DNA of 64,000 bases from Megalonaias nervosa (Eukaryota; Mollusca; Bivalvia; Unionida; Unionidae), in the NCBI GenBank assembly GCA_016617855.1, contig JAECUM010011066.1, forward strand, positions 97,503-161,502, read 5' to 3'. Positions 55,001 through 64,000 of the stretch are shown one piece after another; position 1 is the stretch's first letter; each line of letters begins with the position of its first letter. Position numbers and translations under genes: made by a program. Under the pieces are notes generated by a model that saw only the letters and a program-made list of their open reading frames with translations, had not been told where the DNA came from and made no database searches.

Positions 55001-58000
55001 CAGTCGATGTTTTTGGACCCCGTTGTGCGCGAGTTATCGAGGGAGTGGTGTAAATCCAAAATAAAATGGCTCAAAATAAATAAAATGAAAAATGTCACAT
55101 GTGCTGCAGTTCATAAGAAACAACCCATGATCGAGTTATATGTAGGCACAAAGTTATTTAAATTCTTATTTGTATACAGTCTTATCTTGAATAAGAACAT
55201 GAGACAAAAACAATGATTTAGTATGGAAGAGAAATACTAGAACTGGGGTTGGAAATTCACTTCTCAAACTTGAATAGGCGAGTGAAATTTCCCACGTTGG
55301 AACACACTTTCCAGTCACTCATTGGGGCAAGTGCTGATTCATGGCAAACCAATATTTCTTATTTTTCTGTAATGAAAATGTTGTTCTGCTGAAATTATAT
55401 TGCTGATTTTGTTATCGATTGTCCATAATTTTTACCAGAAGTTTGTTTTCCATTTTTTTTCTTCCAAGCTCATACAAGTGCTTTGCTTTCTCATTGTCTT
55501 CAGTACTAATTAACCAGACTTACAACTACACATTAGAGGGATAACAGAATAAATTCTGGAGTACAGCTGATGCAAAAAAGTGCATGACATCAGAGAAGCC
55601 AGAATTGGTGCAGTTATGTAAGAATGGATTGAAGAAACAGATTGTTGTGCAGCATTATTTTATGGATACATTTATATTGTCAGTTGTAAGATATTGTTGG
55701 CAGTATTTTGGTGTGGGTTTGGATTTGGTAGTGAAACTTTTCATTGGAACCAAGATATACATAGGTTTTGACAAAATTGTTTTATTGTGTGAGTTTGAAT
55801 TTCCCAGTCTTTTCTAAAGCTTTGGAGATATATACTGTTCTATGATACATTTTTTGTACACCCATCTTACCTTTGGTATATTGTATTAGGGCTATTCCAT
55901 TTCAATATAATGGTACCTCTGGAAGGCATAAAAAAAAGATAATGCAAGTGAATTCTAATCATGCAAAGAGTTATTATAAAATTATACAGACTGTAAAAAT
56001 TGCATTAATTGGTGAATATTTCATGTTGAAAGTTCCTTCTGGCGGTCCCAAGTATGTTTTACTGGAATGGCTGTTATGGCATTTCCAGATTTATGCTAAA
56101 GTTTACCCTTTTGGCTGGATGTATCAATCTTTCCTTTACCATAGATAATGTCATATCTAAATTCTTTTTAATTCAAACTTGAAGTGTGACTGTTCCTTTT
56201 TAAAAGGTAAGGTTACATGTAACCTGATGTCAATTTTAGCAGATGATCTTTTGGTCTCCAGTCAAATGAATGCCCGCATAAATGCAACTTTTCTTGTACA
56301 GGTAGCCGAATATTGCAAAATAATGATTTGCAGTGGGCCATAAACATTATAAGTCTTCCTTATGTTAAAGAACACAAAAAAGAAACCCTCCAGCACATGA
56401 ATTGGACTTTTCTATCCATCCTGAACACTGGAAAAATTGCAATAGTCCTATTTGTTACACTACTTCATTATTTTGATAATAGATAACCAAGGAGCCTAAG
56501 ATTACCTTATTGCTTTATTCACTGTAGCACCAATTAAATAAGAGTTCCATTGGCTGGAAAAGAAGTGTGTGTGTGTGTGTGTGTGTGTGTTGATGGCTAT
56601 GGATTGGAATAGATGAGTGAAAGGCCAATATACTGTTTCTTTTTAGTTTCTTTTTTTGTAGAATAGGATGCGTTCAGCAATATATTTGATCAGCTTCCAG
56701 ATCTTGAAGGTTTTCAAGGTTTTTATGTCTATTTTAGAATGCAGTAACAAGCTTTTTATCTTCATGTTTTGCAGACTTATCAAGGAGTTATTCCAACATG
56801 CAACGAGTCAGATGGGTAGATCTGTGATTTTTATTGATGAGATAGATAGCATTTGTCGTCAGCGGAGTGCAAGGGAAGAGGAGCACACTCGCAGGATGAA
56901 GACTGAGCTCCTTAAACAGATGGAAGGGGCAGATAATTCTGAGCAGGCAGACAAGATTTTCCTTTTATGTGCAACTAACTGTCCATGGGAGCTGGACTCA
57001 GCCTTCCTAAGGCGATTCCAGAAGAGGATTTTCATTCCACTCCCAGACAAGTATTATTCTCAATCATTTATGTTGATTAATGTCTATTTTCATTTTTACA
57101 TGGAAGAAATAATAAATTTCTCAGGATTCAGGGCTGTCCATTTTCTTCTGGCTCCACGAGAAGATTTTAATAAAATTGCACAAAGATACCAGATTTTCTA
57201 CTCCATTGTGGATAGGCAATTTTAAAGACAGTTGCCTGGCAAATTTGTAAACTTGTCTCTTCTAATCCAGTCCCGGGGGTTAACATGATTGTAACAACCT
57301 TGGGTATGAGTCACTGTTGAGATGTTTGTAAGTGATTCAGGAAATCCAGTCATGGGCTTTTCTCCATGTCTGGGATTAATTTGTTTGTAAAAACCTTGAG
57401 TTCTAACTGAGTCACAACTGTTGAGATGACTTTTTTCCATCCCAGGGATTCATTTTTACGTAACAGTCTTGGATTCTAACTGAGTCACTTATCAGCTGAT
57501 GAGATGATTGTTGAAGTTAACAGATGCAAAAATAATCAATGAATATTGCTATGGGGTTAACTTCTCAACTATGTTTGTTTGCTTTTTCATTGCTTGACTT
57601 ATGTATATGATATTTCATCTGTGGGAAGCAGACCATTTAATGAACGAAAGGATTAATTGTGAAGTCTAATCTTTGGTTAATCAAAAGTTTACTGAATGCC
57701 TGTTTGGTTAATTCAGGGGATGAATTGTATGCTCTTAGACAATAAACTCCAGAATTGCCTTTGCCAGAACTGGTCTATTGAATGTTCAGACTCACCAGTA
57801 CTTGTCTGTTTTATGCCCCCCTTGTAATTAGCGTAAATAACCAGACATTCCAATATTATACGCTGTCTTTTCGAAAATTTTAATAATTTTTAAATAATAT
57901 AAGAAGCTTTCAATACTAAGCAATTTATTTTAGGCTGACAAAGAGGGAAAAAATTAATGTTGGGACATACATTGAGGAATGTTTTACCTTTGATAAAAAA

Positions 58001-61000
58001 AAATGGCGATTGATGAGTCAGCAATTTGGTGGTGAAACAGCTTTGATTGCCCTAATCATCATGAGCGTTAAATGAAGTGTTGTTAATAAACAGCAATAAA
58101 AACAGCTGACATGCTCCACGACTCATGATCAAGCAGTTTGCTAAGCAAAGTGAGTCATGAGGTTGTTAAAGGCTATGACAAGGGAAAAACAACCTTTCAT
58201 TGTGAGATAGTTGGCAGAATTAATGAGTTACTTTGATACTTGTGGTGGTGATCAATATTACATTGAGAAAATGAGATTGAAGGCTTTTGTTACCTTTACT
58301 GCTGGAGAGCATACAAATGAGACAAACCAGTAGCACACATCAGTTCCTATTATCACTAAAGTGCATTGACTTCGGTGATATAAAAAAGTTTTTAAATATG
58401 TTTGCAGGCTATAATTTTCGTTTTCACTTTTCCACTAAACTAAACTTAGTTTACACTTATTTCTCATAAAGAGGTGAATGTCTTTGACAGAAAGAAAAGT
58501 GATGAACATTTCAGATGCACAAGTTTTATAAGTTCTTGTTGTCTCACTTTTATTCAATGGCATATTTCCCATTGATGTCCTCACTTTAGATACAGTTGGT
58601 TTGGTCTTCATTTCTACAGTTGAGTACAAGTAATGGTATTCCAGAATTTAATTCCTGAACCAGACTAAGTGATTGGCTGCATTATATATGTAGGGCAGTG
58701 ATTACCATATTTGGAATTTTAGAGTCGAGATCTCTTCAAGCATTTTTAAAAGAAAATATGGATTTTCCTTAATCTGAGTAATGTGAATAGATATACCATA
58801 TATACTCGCGTATAAGCCAAATAATTTAGGAAAAATAAAGGCCTGGAAGAAGGGGGTTCAGCTTATCCACTGGGCCAAGGTCTGAACTTGAAAGTTTTTA
58901 AGATTATTTTTGTTCACTACCATAATGGCTGTAAATCTTGGGACACGAAAACATAATATTTCCATGTCCTAAGATGTATATGCACATGAAAAAAATACAT
59001 TCTTCGGTGTCCCAACACTTATTAAACTGTTATGAACTACTGTGACTGCTTTTGTTATTATTTTGCATGTGCATATTTTCTGATTTCTCCAACACAAAAT
59101 TAAGTAAAAATAAATAATAGACGTCATAATTCACTGGCTGGTTCAAGTTTACCTGGGAGACCAGGCTGTACTATAATGTACAGTACTTGCACAGTGCAAA
59201 TCATGCCAAGTGTCACTTTAATCCTTGTTTATTCCCAAACATATTAGATGCAGATTTTGCTTTATTCATTTTTCGACCAAATCGCATTCTTCCAGATAAC
59301 ACTTCAGCTAGTCGGTAATAGCTGTTTCATTTACGTTGATCCACGCACTCATGAGTTACTCTTTTTCACTGATATAAGCAATGCTACAAATTGAGGTAAT
59401 CTTTATGGAAAGGTACACATGTGCAGTTGTGCAAGGCACAGCCAGCATAACTGTTATATGTTCATGAAATAATGGTAATAATAATGGCTAACATTCTGAA
59501 TATAGATCAACTAAGATCATCATCAATCTATTTTACTTTTGTGTCTTGGCCAAACAAAATCATAATTTTCCACACAATGGAAAGCTGGATGTATAGGTGT
59601 CTCATGCACTTTTTAGTGTTTATACCTATTCATTTTGAGGGGTTGGCTTATGCATGAATGGGTTTATACACGAGTATATACGGTATATTATTTCAGTGAC
59701 ACTTTCTGTTTGCAAAGACCTACTTTACATCATGAAACAAATTTGATATTAGAACTGGGTCCCATTCTAAAACATTGTTTTTGTTAGACTTATTACCAAT
59801 GGCAGTACAAGTAATTGAACAGACTCTTGTGCAAACCAAAGAAAAGCAAATACAAGAAATGCAACCTGAATTCTTTATTTGTAGAAGAACACTAAATATT
59901 ATCATAAAAGTCTTTTTTATTAGCGAGCTAGTAGATAAAGAAGCCTGGTTTTCCATCATTGTACTAGTCATTTGCAATCATGACAATACAGGTATTAATT
60001 TTCCAGACAAAATATTTGGGGAAAATTGCTTAGTTCATTTGTAATTTTTTATTCAGTGAAAATAATTTGTATCCATAATGCTGCAACATTCCATTAGATT
60101 TTTGTGCACAGTAACATTTTTCTTTGGTTTTTTACTTTCTTAGCCTGTAATATTGCATACATACAATTTAAGAATCAAATACTTAAATATTAGTGTCTTT
60201 AAAATTGAGATCTAATAAATGGCAGAAAACAATATAACAGATGAAACATATAGTTTTGTCTTCTTTCCCTGTAATACATTCAGGATTTCAAACATGAAAA
60301 TTAGATGTATATTTGTGATCACTTGTTTTTATATGCCTTTTATAAGGCATAGCATATTATGGTGAGATGTCCATAAATTGACCTATCTGTCTGTTGCCAA
60401 TTTAATTTTTGTACAATAGCTCATGTCCATCATCTATAGTTACCAAACCATGTGGATGGTTTGCATTTATAGTGAGGAAGAATTTTATCAGTTTTGGGTT
60501 CAAAAGGTCAAAGGTGAAAGTCAGTATCACTGAAAGAAGAAAAATGGTTTTTACACAATAACTTGAGTTATCCATCATCCACAGTTACCAAACCATGTGG
60601 ATGGTTTGCATTTATAGTGAGGAAGAATTTTATCAGTTTTGGGTTCAAAAGGTCAAAGGTGAAAGTCAGTATCACTGAAAGAAGAAAAATGGTTTTTACA
60701 CAATAACTTGAGTTATCCATCATCCACAGTTACCAAACCATGTGGATGGTTTGCATTTATAGTGAGGAAGAATTTTATCAGTTTTGGGTTCAAAAGGTCA
60801 AAGGTGAAAGTCAGTATCACTGAAAGAAGAAAAATGGTTTTTACACAATAACTTGAGTTATCCATCATCCACAGTTGCCAAACCATGTGGATGGTTTGCA
60901 TTTATAGTGAGGAAGAATTTTATCAGTTTTGGGTTCAAAAGGTCAAAAGTGAAAGTCAGTATCACTGAAAGAAGAAAAATGGTTTTTACACAATAACTTG

Positions 61001-62978
61001 AGTTATCCATCATCCACAGTTAACAAACATGGATGGTTTACAATTGTAACCTGACTGATTTTGGTCTGGGTCAGTGTGACTGAAAGAAGGAACATAGTTT
61101 CTGCACAATAACATTAGTTTTACATCACAGACATATATCAGACATTGTGGATGGATTATTCTTTGGGTAAGAAGGAAACTTATTGATTTGGGGCTTAAAA
61201 GGTCAAAGGTCAAGGTTGCAGTGACGGCAAAAAAATTGTTTCTGCACAGTAGCATTAGTTCTGCATCAGAGACCTGTACTAAACTTTGTTTTGTTTCACA
61301 TAGTTTTATAAAATCCTTGAATTTGAAGAATTACCTTGAAAACTGCTTGAATTAAATAAAAGCATATTTGTATCCTTTAAAAGTCCTTGAATTTGTTGAA
61401 AATCTCCTTGAATTTTGCTCAAAATTGATTGAATTTATCTGAGAGAATACACAGTATTTATACTGAATAAAATACCACACTTTTTATATTAGAAATTATT
61501 GTTATAATTAATTATTGTAAAAATATAATGAATAAATCAATAAAATAGAATAAAATATTGTGGGTCAAATGACACAACACAAGCAGTTTAACAAAGGAAC
61601 TTGTGGAGAAGGTCTACATTCCATAAGACAAAATACTTCTTAAAAATCTGTGGAAGTCCTTGAAAACTCCTAGAAAAGAACTTGGAAAATTATATAATCC
61701 TCCAGTGCAGTAAAAACTGAGTTTGTGGATGGTTTGCACTTTGGATAAGAAAGAGGCTTATTAAATCAATAGAAGAAGAAAATTGTTTTCCACACAAAAT
61801 TTTGCTTATCTACTGTGTACCTTTACCAAATGTTGTGGATGACTTACACATTGGGTATGAAAGAAGCCTGTCAAAGAAAAACAATATCAAAAGTCAAGGT
61901 TACTGTGAGTGGAAAAAATAGTTTTCTTTGTATAATAACTTGAGTTCAATACTATGTATCATAACAAAAGTTTCTGAAGAGCTTGCTTTAGGTATGGAAG
62001 AGGCCTTATTGATTTGGGGGTCAAAGTCACTGGCTGAAAAAAGTTTTGCAGAATAACTCATTTTAAAGTAACTTCCTTGACCAAAATTTGTGGATGGTTT
62101 GCACTTAGGGTAATAAGGAAACCGAAAGATTCTTAGTCTAAAGATCAGAAGTCATAAATAATAAGAAACAAATGGTTTCTGCAGATTAAGTTTGGTTCAA
62201 GACAGACCCTGACCAAAAGTGATGGTCGTTCAGATGAATTAATTTTGATCCTCATGGATAGAGGACTTTTAAAAGACTGGTGTATAATGTGCCATTCTCA
62301 GTTCTTTTGTTTTGGCCTTTAGGGATTTAATTCTGTAAAGTCTATGTCATTTTGTGTACTGTCTGTTACTAAGATTTCTGTTTTTCTAATAATAATAAGG
62401 CACTTTGTATATCTGTCTCTACTGGCCTTTTGAAAGGCCAGTCAAGATTTATAAAGGGACATAACTCAATTTTAATCCTGAAGAAAGGATTAGAGTGGTT
62501 ACCTCCTTTGAAAGGTTTGATAGGATCCACAAAGTACATCTAACAATAGACAACCATTTAGGTTGCAAATGCTCATATATACTTAAATTTTTCTGTCGAA
62601 ATATCTATTATTTTTAATAAAAAAGTCTTATTAAATAAAGAGAAGAAAGACTTTAAATGTAGAATTCAGATTAGATCAGATTTTGATTTCATTTATTCTA
62701 ATTTTATCAGAACACACTAAACCATCAGAATTCTCAATACTTTGATTTTTTTAAAAAACTAATTGAACTTTATATCTATATCTATAGGGAGGCCAGGATT
62801 CAATTGATCAAGATCCATACAAAAGACAACAACCTTCAACTGAGTGAGGAGGACTGGAATTTATTGGCACTTAAGACTGAGGGCTACTCCGGGAGCGATA
62901 TTGCGACTATGACCCTTGGAGCTCTCTTTCAACCAATCAGAGATTTACAGGCAGCTTGCTACTGGAAATGTCTCCCAG
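39915..62978 (+). CDS. VPS4-like AAA ATPase gene (six exons seen, partial at both ends)
   Basis: Exons with GT-AG sites and matching phases: 39915-40044, 41618-41741, 44989-45159, 49882-50035, 56775-57050 and 62788-62978. The first two encode a helical, coiled-coil-like region. Exon three starts the AAA module ([12 protein letters not shown]). Exon four has Walker A GPPGTGKS. Exon five has Walker B VIFIDEID, sensor 1 LCATN and the arginine-finger region LRRF. Exon six has sensor 2 GYSGSDI and a following helix. The order and spacing fit the meiotic clade (VPS4, katanin, spastin, fidgetin) and are closest to VPS4, which disassembles ESCRT-III. The N-terminal part does not show a clear MIT domain, so this may be a divergent VPS4 paralogue. 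The 5' exons and the 3' end (beyond 64000) are missing. Confidence 0.82.
40328..40500 (+). repeat. 40-bp tandem repeat, four copies
   Basis: CAAGGTAGGTAGTGATARAT units start at 40345, 40385, 40425 and 40465, in an intron. Confidence 0.9.
41618..41741 (+). CDS. VPS4-like gene, exon b
   Basis: Acceptor TTTTCAG, donor GTCTGTGT. Phase 0 in, phase 1 out. It encodes a coiled-coil-like helix ([18 protein letters not shown]). Confidence 0.65.
42719..42910 (+). repeat. Imperfect tandem repeats
   Basis: Two copies of a GATTTATGAGTGAATTAYAG unit, then three of TGCTTATTCTRTTTGGATTG, in an intron. Confidence 0.7.
43313..43515 (+). repeat. About 50-bp tandem repeat, four copies
   Basis: Units contain TTACATCATTGTTTTAATGT followed by TATTCATATGGTCTG with indels, in an intron. 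Confidence 0.85.
44989..45159 (+). CDS. VPS4-like gene, exon c
   Basis: Acceptor TCTCTTAG, donor GTGTCAG. It encodes the start of the AAA domain ([18 protein letters not shown], then [12 protein letters not shown]). Confidence 0.88.
45480..45712 (-). mobile_element. tRNA-headed SINE, copy 3 (diverged)
   Basis: Reverse-complement relative of the SINEs at 8924 and 26512. The head is near 45700 (GGGCCGGGGGAGCTGATTGA-like, degraded A box) and the body has AAGCTGCCATTAGCTTCTTG. The tail is lost. It lies in an intron. Confidence 0.8.
46414..48714. mobile_element. 2.3-kb TIR DNA transposon, non-autonomous
   Basis: Ends CAGGGTTCCCATG (46414) and TGGGAACCATG (48704-48714) are inverted. TGTAAG flanks both sides (46408-46413 and 48715-48720). 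Inside, 46832-47060 and 47440-47665 form a second, about 220-bp imperfect inverted repeat, either a nested element or a fold-back. No transposase is seen, and the superfamily is not assigned. Confidence 0.6.
49665..49832. mobile_element. MITE family copy C
   Basis: TTTGCTTATAAGTCGAGTCC at the left and GACTCAACTTATAAGCGAGG at the right are inverted repeats. It is the best-preserved ends of the family also seen at 36670 and 39391. It lies about 50 bp upstream of exon d. Confidence 0.72.
49882..50035 (+). CDS. VPS4-like gene, exon d (Walker A)
   Basis: Acceptor TTGTATAG, donor GTAAGT. It encodes [20 protein letters not shown] and the pore-loop/second-region segment [14 protein letters not shown]. 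Confidence 0.92.
51650..52740 (+). repeat. Diverged tandem repeats of about 150 bp
   Basis: Recurring blocks CCTGAATGGATGGTCAT and ATGAAAATGGTGCYRRT, then TCCARTATGGCTGCCATG, six or seven times with drift, in an intron. Confidence 0.75.
53003..55050. mobile_element. Tigger/pogo-type DNA transposon with TA target duplication
   Basis: Inverted ends beginning CACCACTCCCTYGATAACTC, the right one read in reverse complement. TA lies on both sides (53001-53002 and 55051-55052). The outer about 20 bp are repeated internally on both sides (GATAACTCGCG). It holds a CENP-B-like helix-turn-helix coding region but no catalytic domain. Confidence 0.85.
53841..54412 (+). pseudogene. Truncated Tigger-like transposase (DNA-binding part only)
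   Basis: From ATG 53847 ([23 protein letters not shown]) it shows a psq/CENP-B N-terminal HTH (ESTFRGWL). After a frameshift near 54030 the second HTH domain follows ([20 protein letters not shown], then [17 protein letters not shown]), and finally a basic tail ending in KLTDFFKM. The DDE catalytic domain that normally lies between is absent, so it cannot transpose itself. Confidence 0.82.
55051..56560. other. Intron sequence without recognised features
   Basis: No coding region supported. ORFs here are AT-rich chance frames. Confidence 0.5.
56564..56591 (+). repeat. (GT)n microsatellite
   Basis: About 13 GT dinucleotides in an intron. Confidence 0.9.
56775..57050 (+). CDS. VPS4-like gene, exon e (Walker B)
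   Basis: Acceptor TTTTGCAG, donor GTATTATT (weak but in phase). It encodes [20 protein letters not shown], a second-region [12 protein letters not shown] loop, sensor 1 [12 protein letters not shown] and the arginine-finger [15 protein letters not shown]. Confidence 0.92.
58790..59692. mobile_element. About 0.9-kb TIR element (TATACTCG termini)
   Basis: TACCATATATACTCGCGTAT at about 58797 and its inverted partner around 59660-59690 (CACGAGTATATACGGTATA) bound AT-rich sequence with no ORF of interest. The subterminal AAGCC/GGCTTAT motifs match as well. Confidence 0.7.
60410..61020 (+). repeat. 145-bp tandem repeat, about four near-identical copies
   Basis: Units begin (TGTGGATGGTTTGCATTTAT) at 60451, 60596, 60741 and 60886, exactly 145 bp apart and nearly identical. 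Diverged relatives of the unit continue to about 62260, in an intron. Confidence 0.95.
61030..62260 (+). repeat. Diverged relatives of the 145-bp unit
   Basis: The blocks GTGGATGGTTTGCACTT and GGTCAAAGGTCAAGG and CACAATAACTTGAGTT recur at irregular spacing. A CTTGAATTTG-rich segment at about 61310-61440 may be a separate repeat. Confidence 0.6.
62788..62978 (+). CDS. VPS4-like gene, exon f (sensor 2)
   Basis: Acceptor TCTATAG, donor GTTCGTC (weak). It encodes the helical subdomain: [20 protein letters not shown], then [17 protein letters not shown]. The phase-1 exit implies further 3' exons beyond the window. Confidence 0.88.
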
Positions 62979-63279
62979 GTTCGTCATAGTATTTCAATTA
63001 TCATGTTTATTTATGTATAATACCTAATCAGCAACAGTGTAAAATCTGATCTGCCATTGCATTTTGTGTGGAGACATATAGGCTTAAGCTGTTTGTAGAT
63101 ATATGTTTTACAGTAATATCAAGTTCAGTCTGGTAGCATTTTGTTTTGTAGGTACAGTACAAAACTTGCAGGTTGTTAGCTCATCAGGCTATGTCATATG
63201 GCCAAGCGAGCACGTAGTATGGCCCAACTTCTATGGTGTGTTGTCTTTTATGTGTTGCATGCCTATCAACATTGCTATT

Positions 63280-63880
63280 TTCAGCTTTCAGAAATTACTG
63301 GACCAGTTTCAACCAAATTTTACAGATCATTTTGGCATAATTCTTTTCATCAGTTATGGCCACCATTGCTAAAGTCAATAAATCTTTTTGAATTCTTCTT
63401 CACTAAAACTTCTTGACAGAATTTGACAAGATTGTACAGAAAGTACCATGGCATAAAGTCCTTTTAGGTTGGAGCAAATCATGCTCTCCTGTCATAAAAT
63501 ATAGCTGCTGTTACTCAAAAAGGAAAACCCTTTAATTAACATACTATCACAACAAGCCAAGCAAAACTGGATCAAAATATTACAGAAAATATCCTGTAAT
63601 GATTTTAAGTTTTAAAGATGATAATCAGCCTTCAGATATGGCCACGATTACAGAAATATAAAAAACGTTTCAAACAAATTTGTAAAAACTGTTACACATA
63701 ATTTGCCTAATTTGACAGAAAACATCTTTCTTAGTAAAAGGCCTTTCAAATTCGCAACTGATGCAGAACCATCATCAGATATGGCTGCCTTTACTTAAAA
63801 CAGGAAAACCTTTAAATGATTTTTTGTTAAAACTTGCTCAACAGAATTTGACAAAAGTTGGCAGAAAGCATTTTGGCGTA
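63280..63880 (+). repeat. Tandem diverged intronic repeat
   Basis: The block ACAGAATTTGACAA followed by CAGAAAG and a GGCATAA/GGCGTAA motif occurs near 63416 and 63840, with ATGGCCAC/ATATGGCTGCC blocks between. This is a unit style common in bivalve introns. Confidence 0.55.
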
Positions 63881-64000
63881 AGAAGCATGCTTCCTCACAT
63901 ACCTACATTGGCTGAATCCAAGACTCGAACCCATGCAGACAGATGAGATGGCAATGATCCATAACAGTGAGCGCTTTAGACCACTCGCCCACTTGGGGCC
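63880..64000 (-). mobile_element. tRNA-headed SINE, copy 4, cut by the window end
   Basis: Reverse complement of the SINE head and body. The head GGCCCCAAGTGGGCGAGTGG reads from 64000 leftwards, then the B-box GGTTCGAGTC near 63931. The window stops within the first bases of the element. Confidence 0.85.

Noticed and set aside
59720..60044. Additional exon or gene in the last intron
   Set aside because: Long open frames on both strands, but no splice sites in phase with the ATPase exons and no recognisable domain.

Overview
The window is eukaryotic DNA from an animal, most likely a mollusc and perhaps a bivalve. The evidence is AT-rich sequence, long introns with canonical GT-AG sites, tRNA-headed SINEs with (CAA)n tails, and bivalve-style diverged repeats inside introns. 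The species call is an inference. Two worlds meet here: a nest of Maverick/Polinton (polintovirus-like) elements at about 1.4-31.8 kb, and a host AAA-ATPase gene of the VPS4 class on the + strand at about 39.9-63 kb, which runs off the right edge.

The centrepiece is a complete 21,068-bp Polinton at 9336-30403. It has about 480-bp terminal inverted repeats beginning AGTAGTATAGTGGGG and a perfect 6-bp target duplication (CCCGCC at 9330-9335 and 30404-30409). It carries the usual virion set: double-jelly-roll major capsid protein, penton-like minor capsid, adenain-type protease, FtsK/HerA packaging ATPase, DDE integrase with chromodomain, and protein-primed PolB. It also has a small membrane protein, basic core-like proteins, a BIR-domain protein and a two-zinc-knuckle protein. 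Most are on the minus strand, tightly packed, with ATGA and TAATG start/stop overlaps. Many genes are broken (frameshifts, three stops in the capsid gene, a SINE and a motif A Asp-to-His change in PolB). A few ORFs are open, including penton, zinc knuckle and BIR.

The most unusual observation is that the terminal gene modules of this element, three on the left and two on the right, end in what look like replication-dependent histone mRNA 3' ends. Each has a 16-nt hairpin (6-bp stem, 4-nt loop, core CCTTTTCAGG) in an A-rich/ACYCA context, about 15-37 nt after the stop where a stop can be placed, followed by a purine-rich histone-downstream-element-like AAAAGA motif. The three left genes also share a rigid promoter: AGGGATGTTTT, a TATA box exactly 28 nt away, an initiator-like motif, then a TTGACTAGTCAA palindrome just before the ATG. 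The internal virion genes lack the hairpin.

This element sits inside the 3' end of an older, unrelated-lineage PolB pseudogene (7549-9335, continuing at 30410-30543), beyond which lie an unrecognised fossil, a hAT MITE and an integrase fossil (to about 31800). To the left, about 1400-6700 is a badly decayed sibling of the 21-kb family that still shows two of the hairpins and the same gene order.

From 31.8 to 64 kb the sequence is host DNA. Six exons of a VPS4-like ATPase are recovered. Introns and flanks hold a Tigger/pogo-type element, a 2.3-kb TIR element, a MITE family in three copies, two more SINE copies and several tandem arrays.
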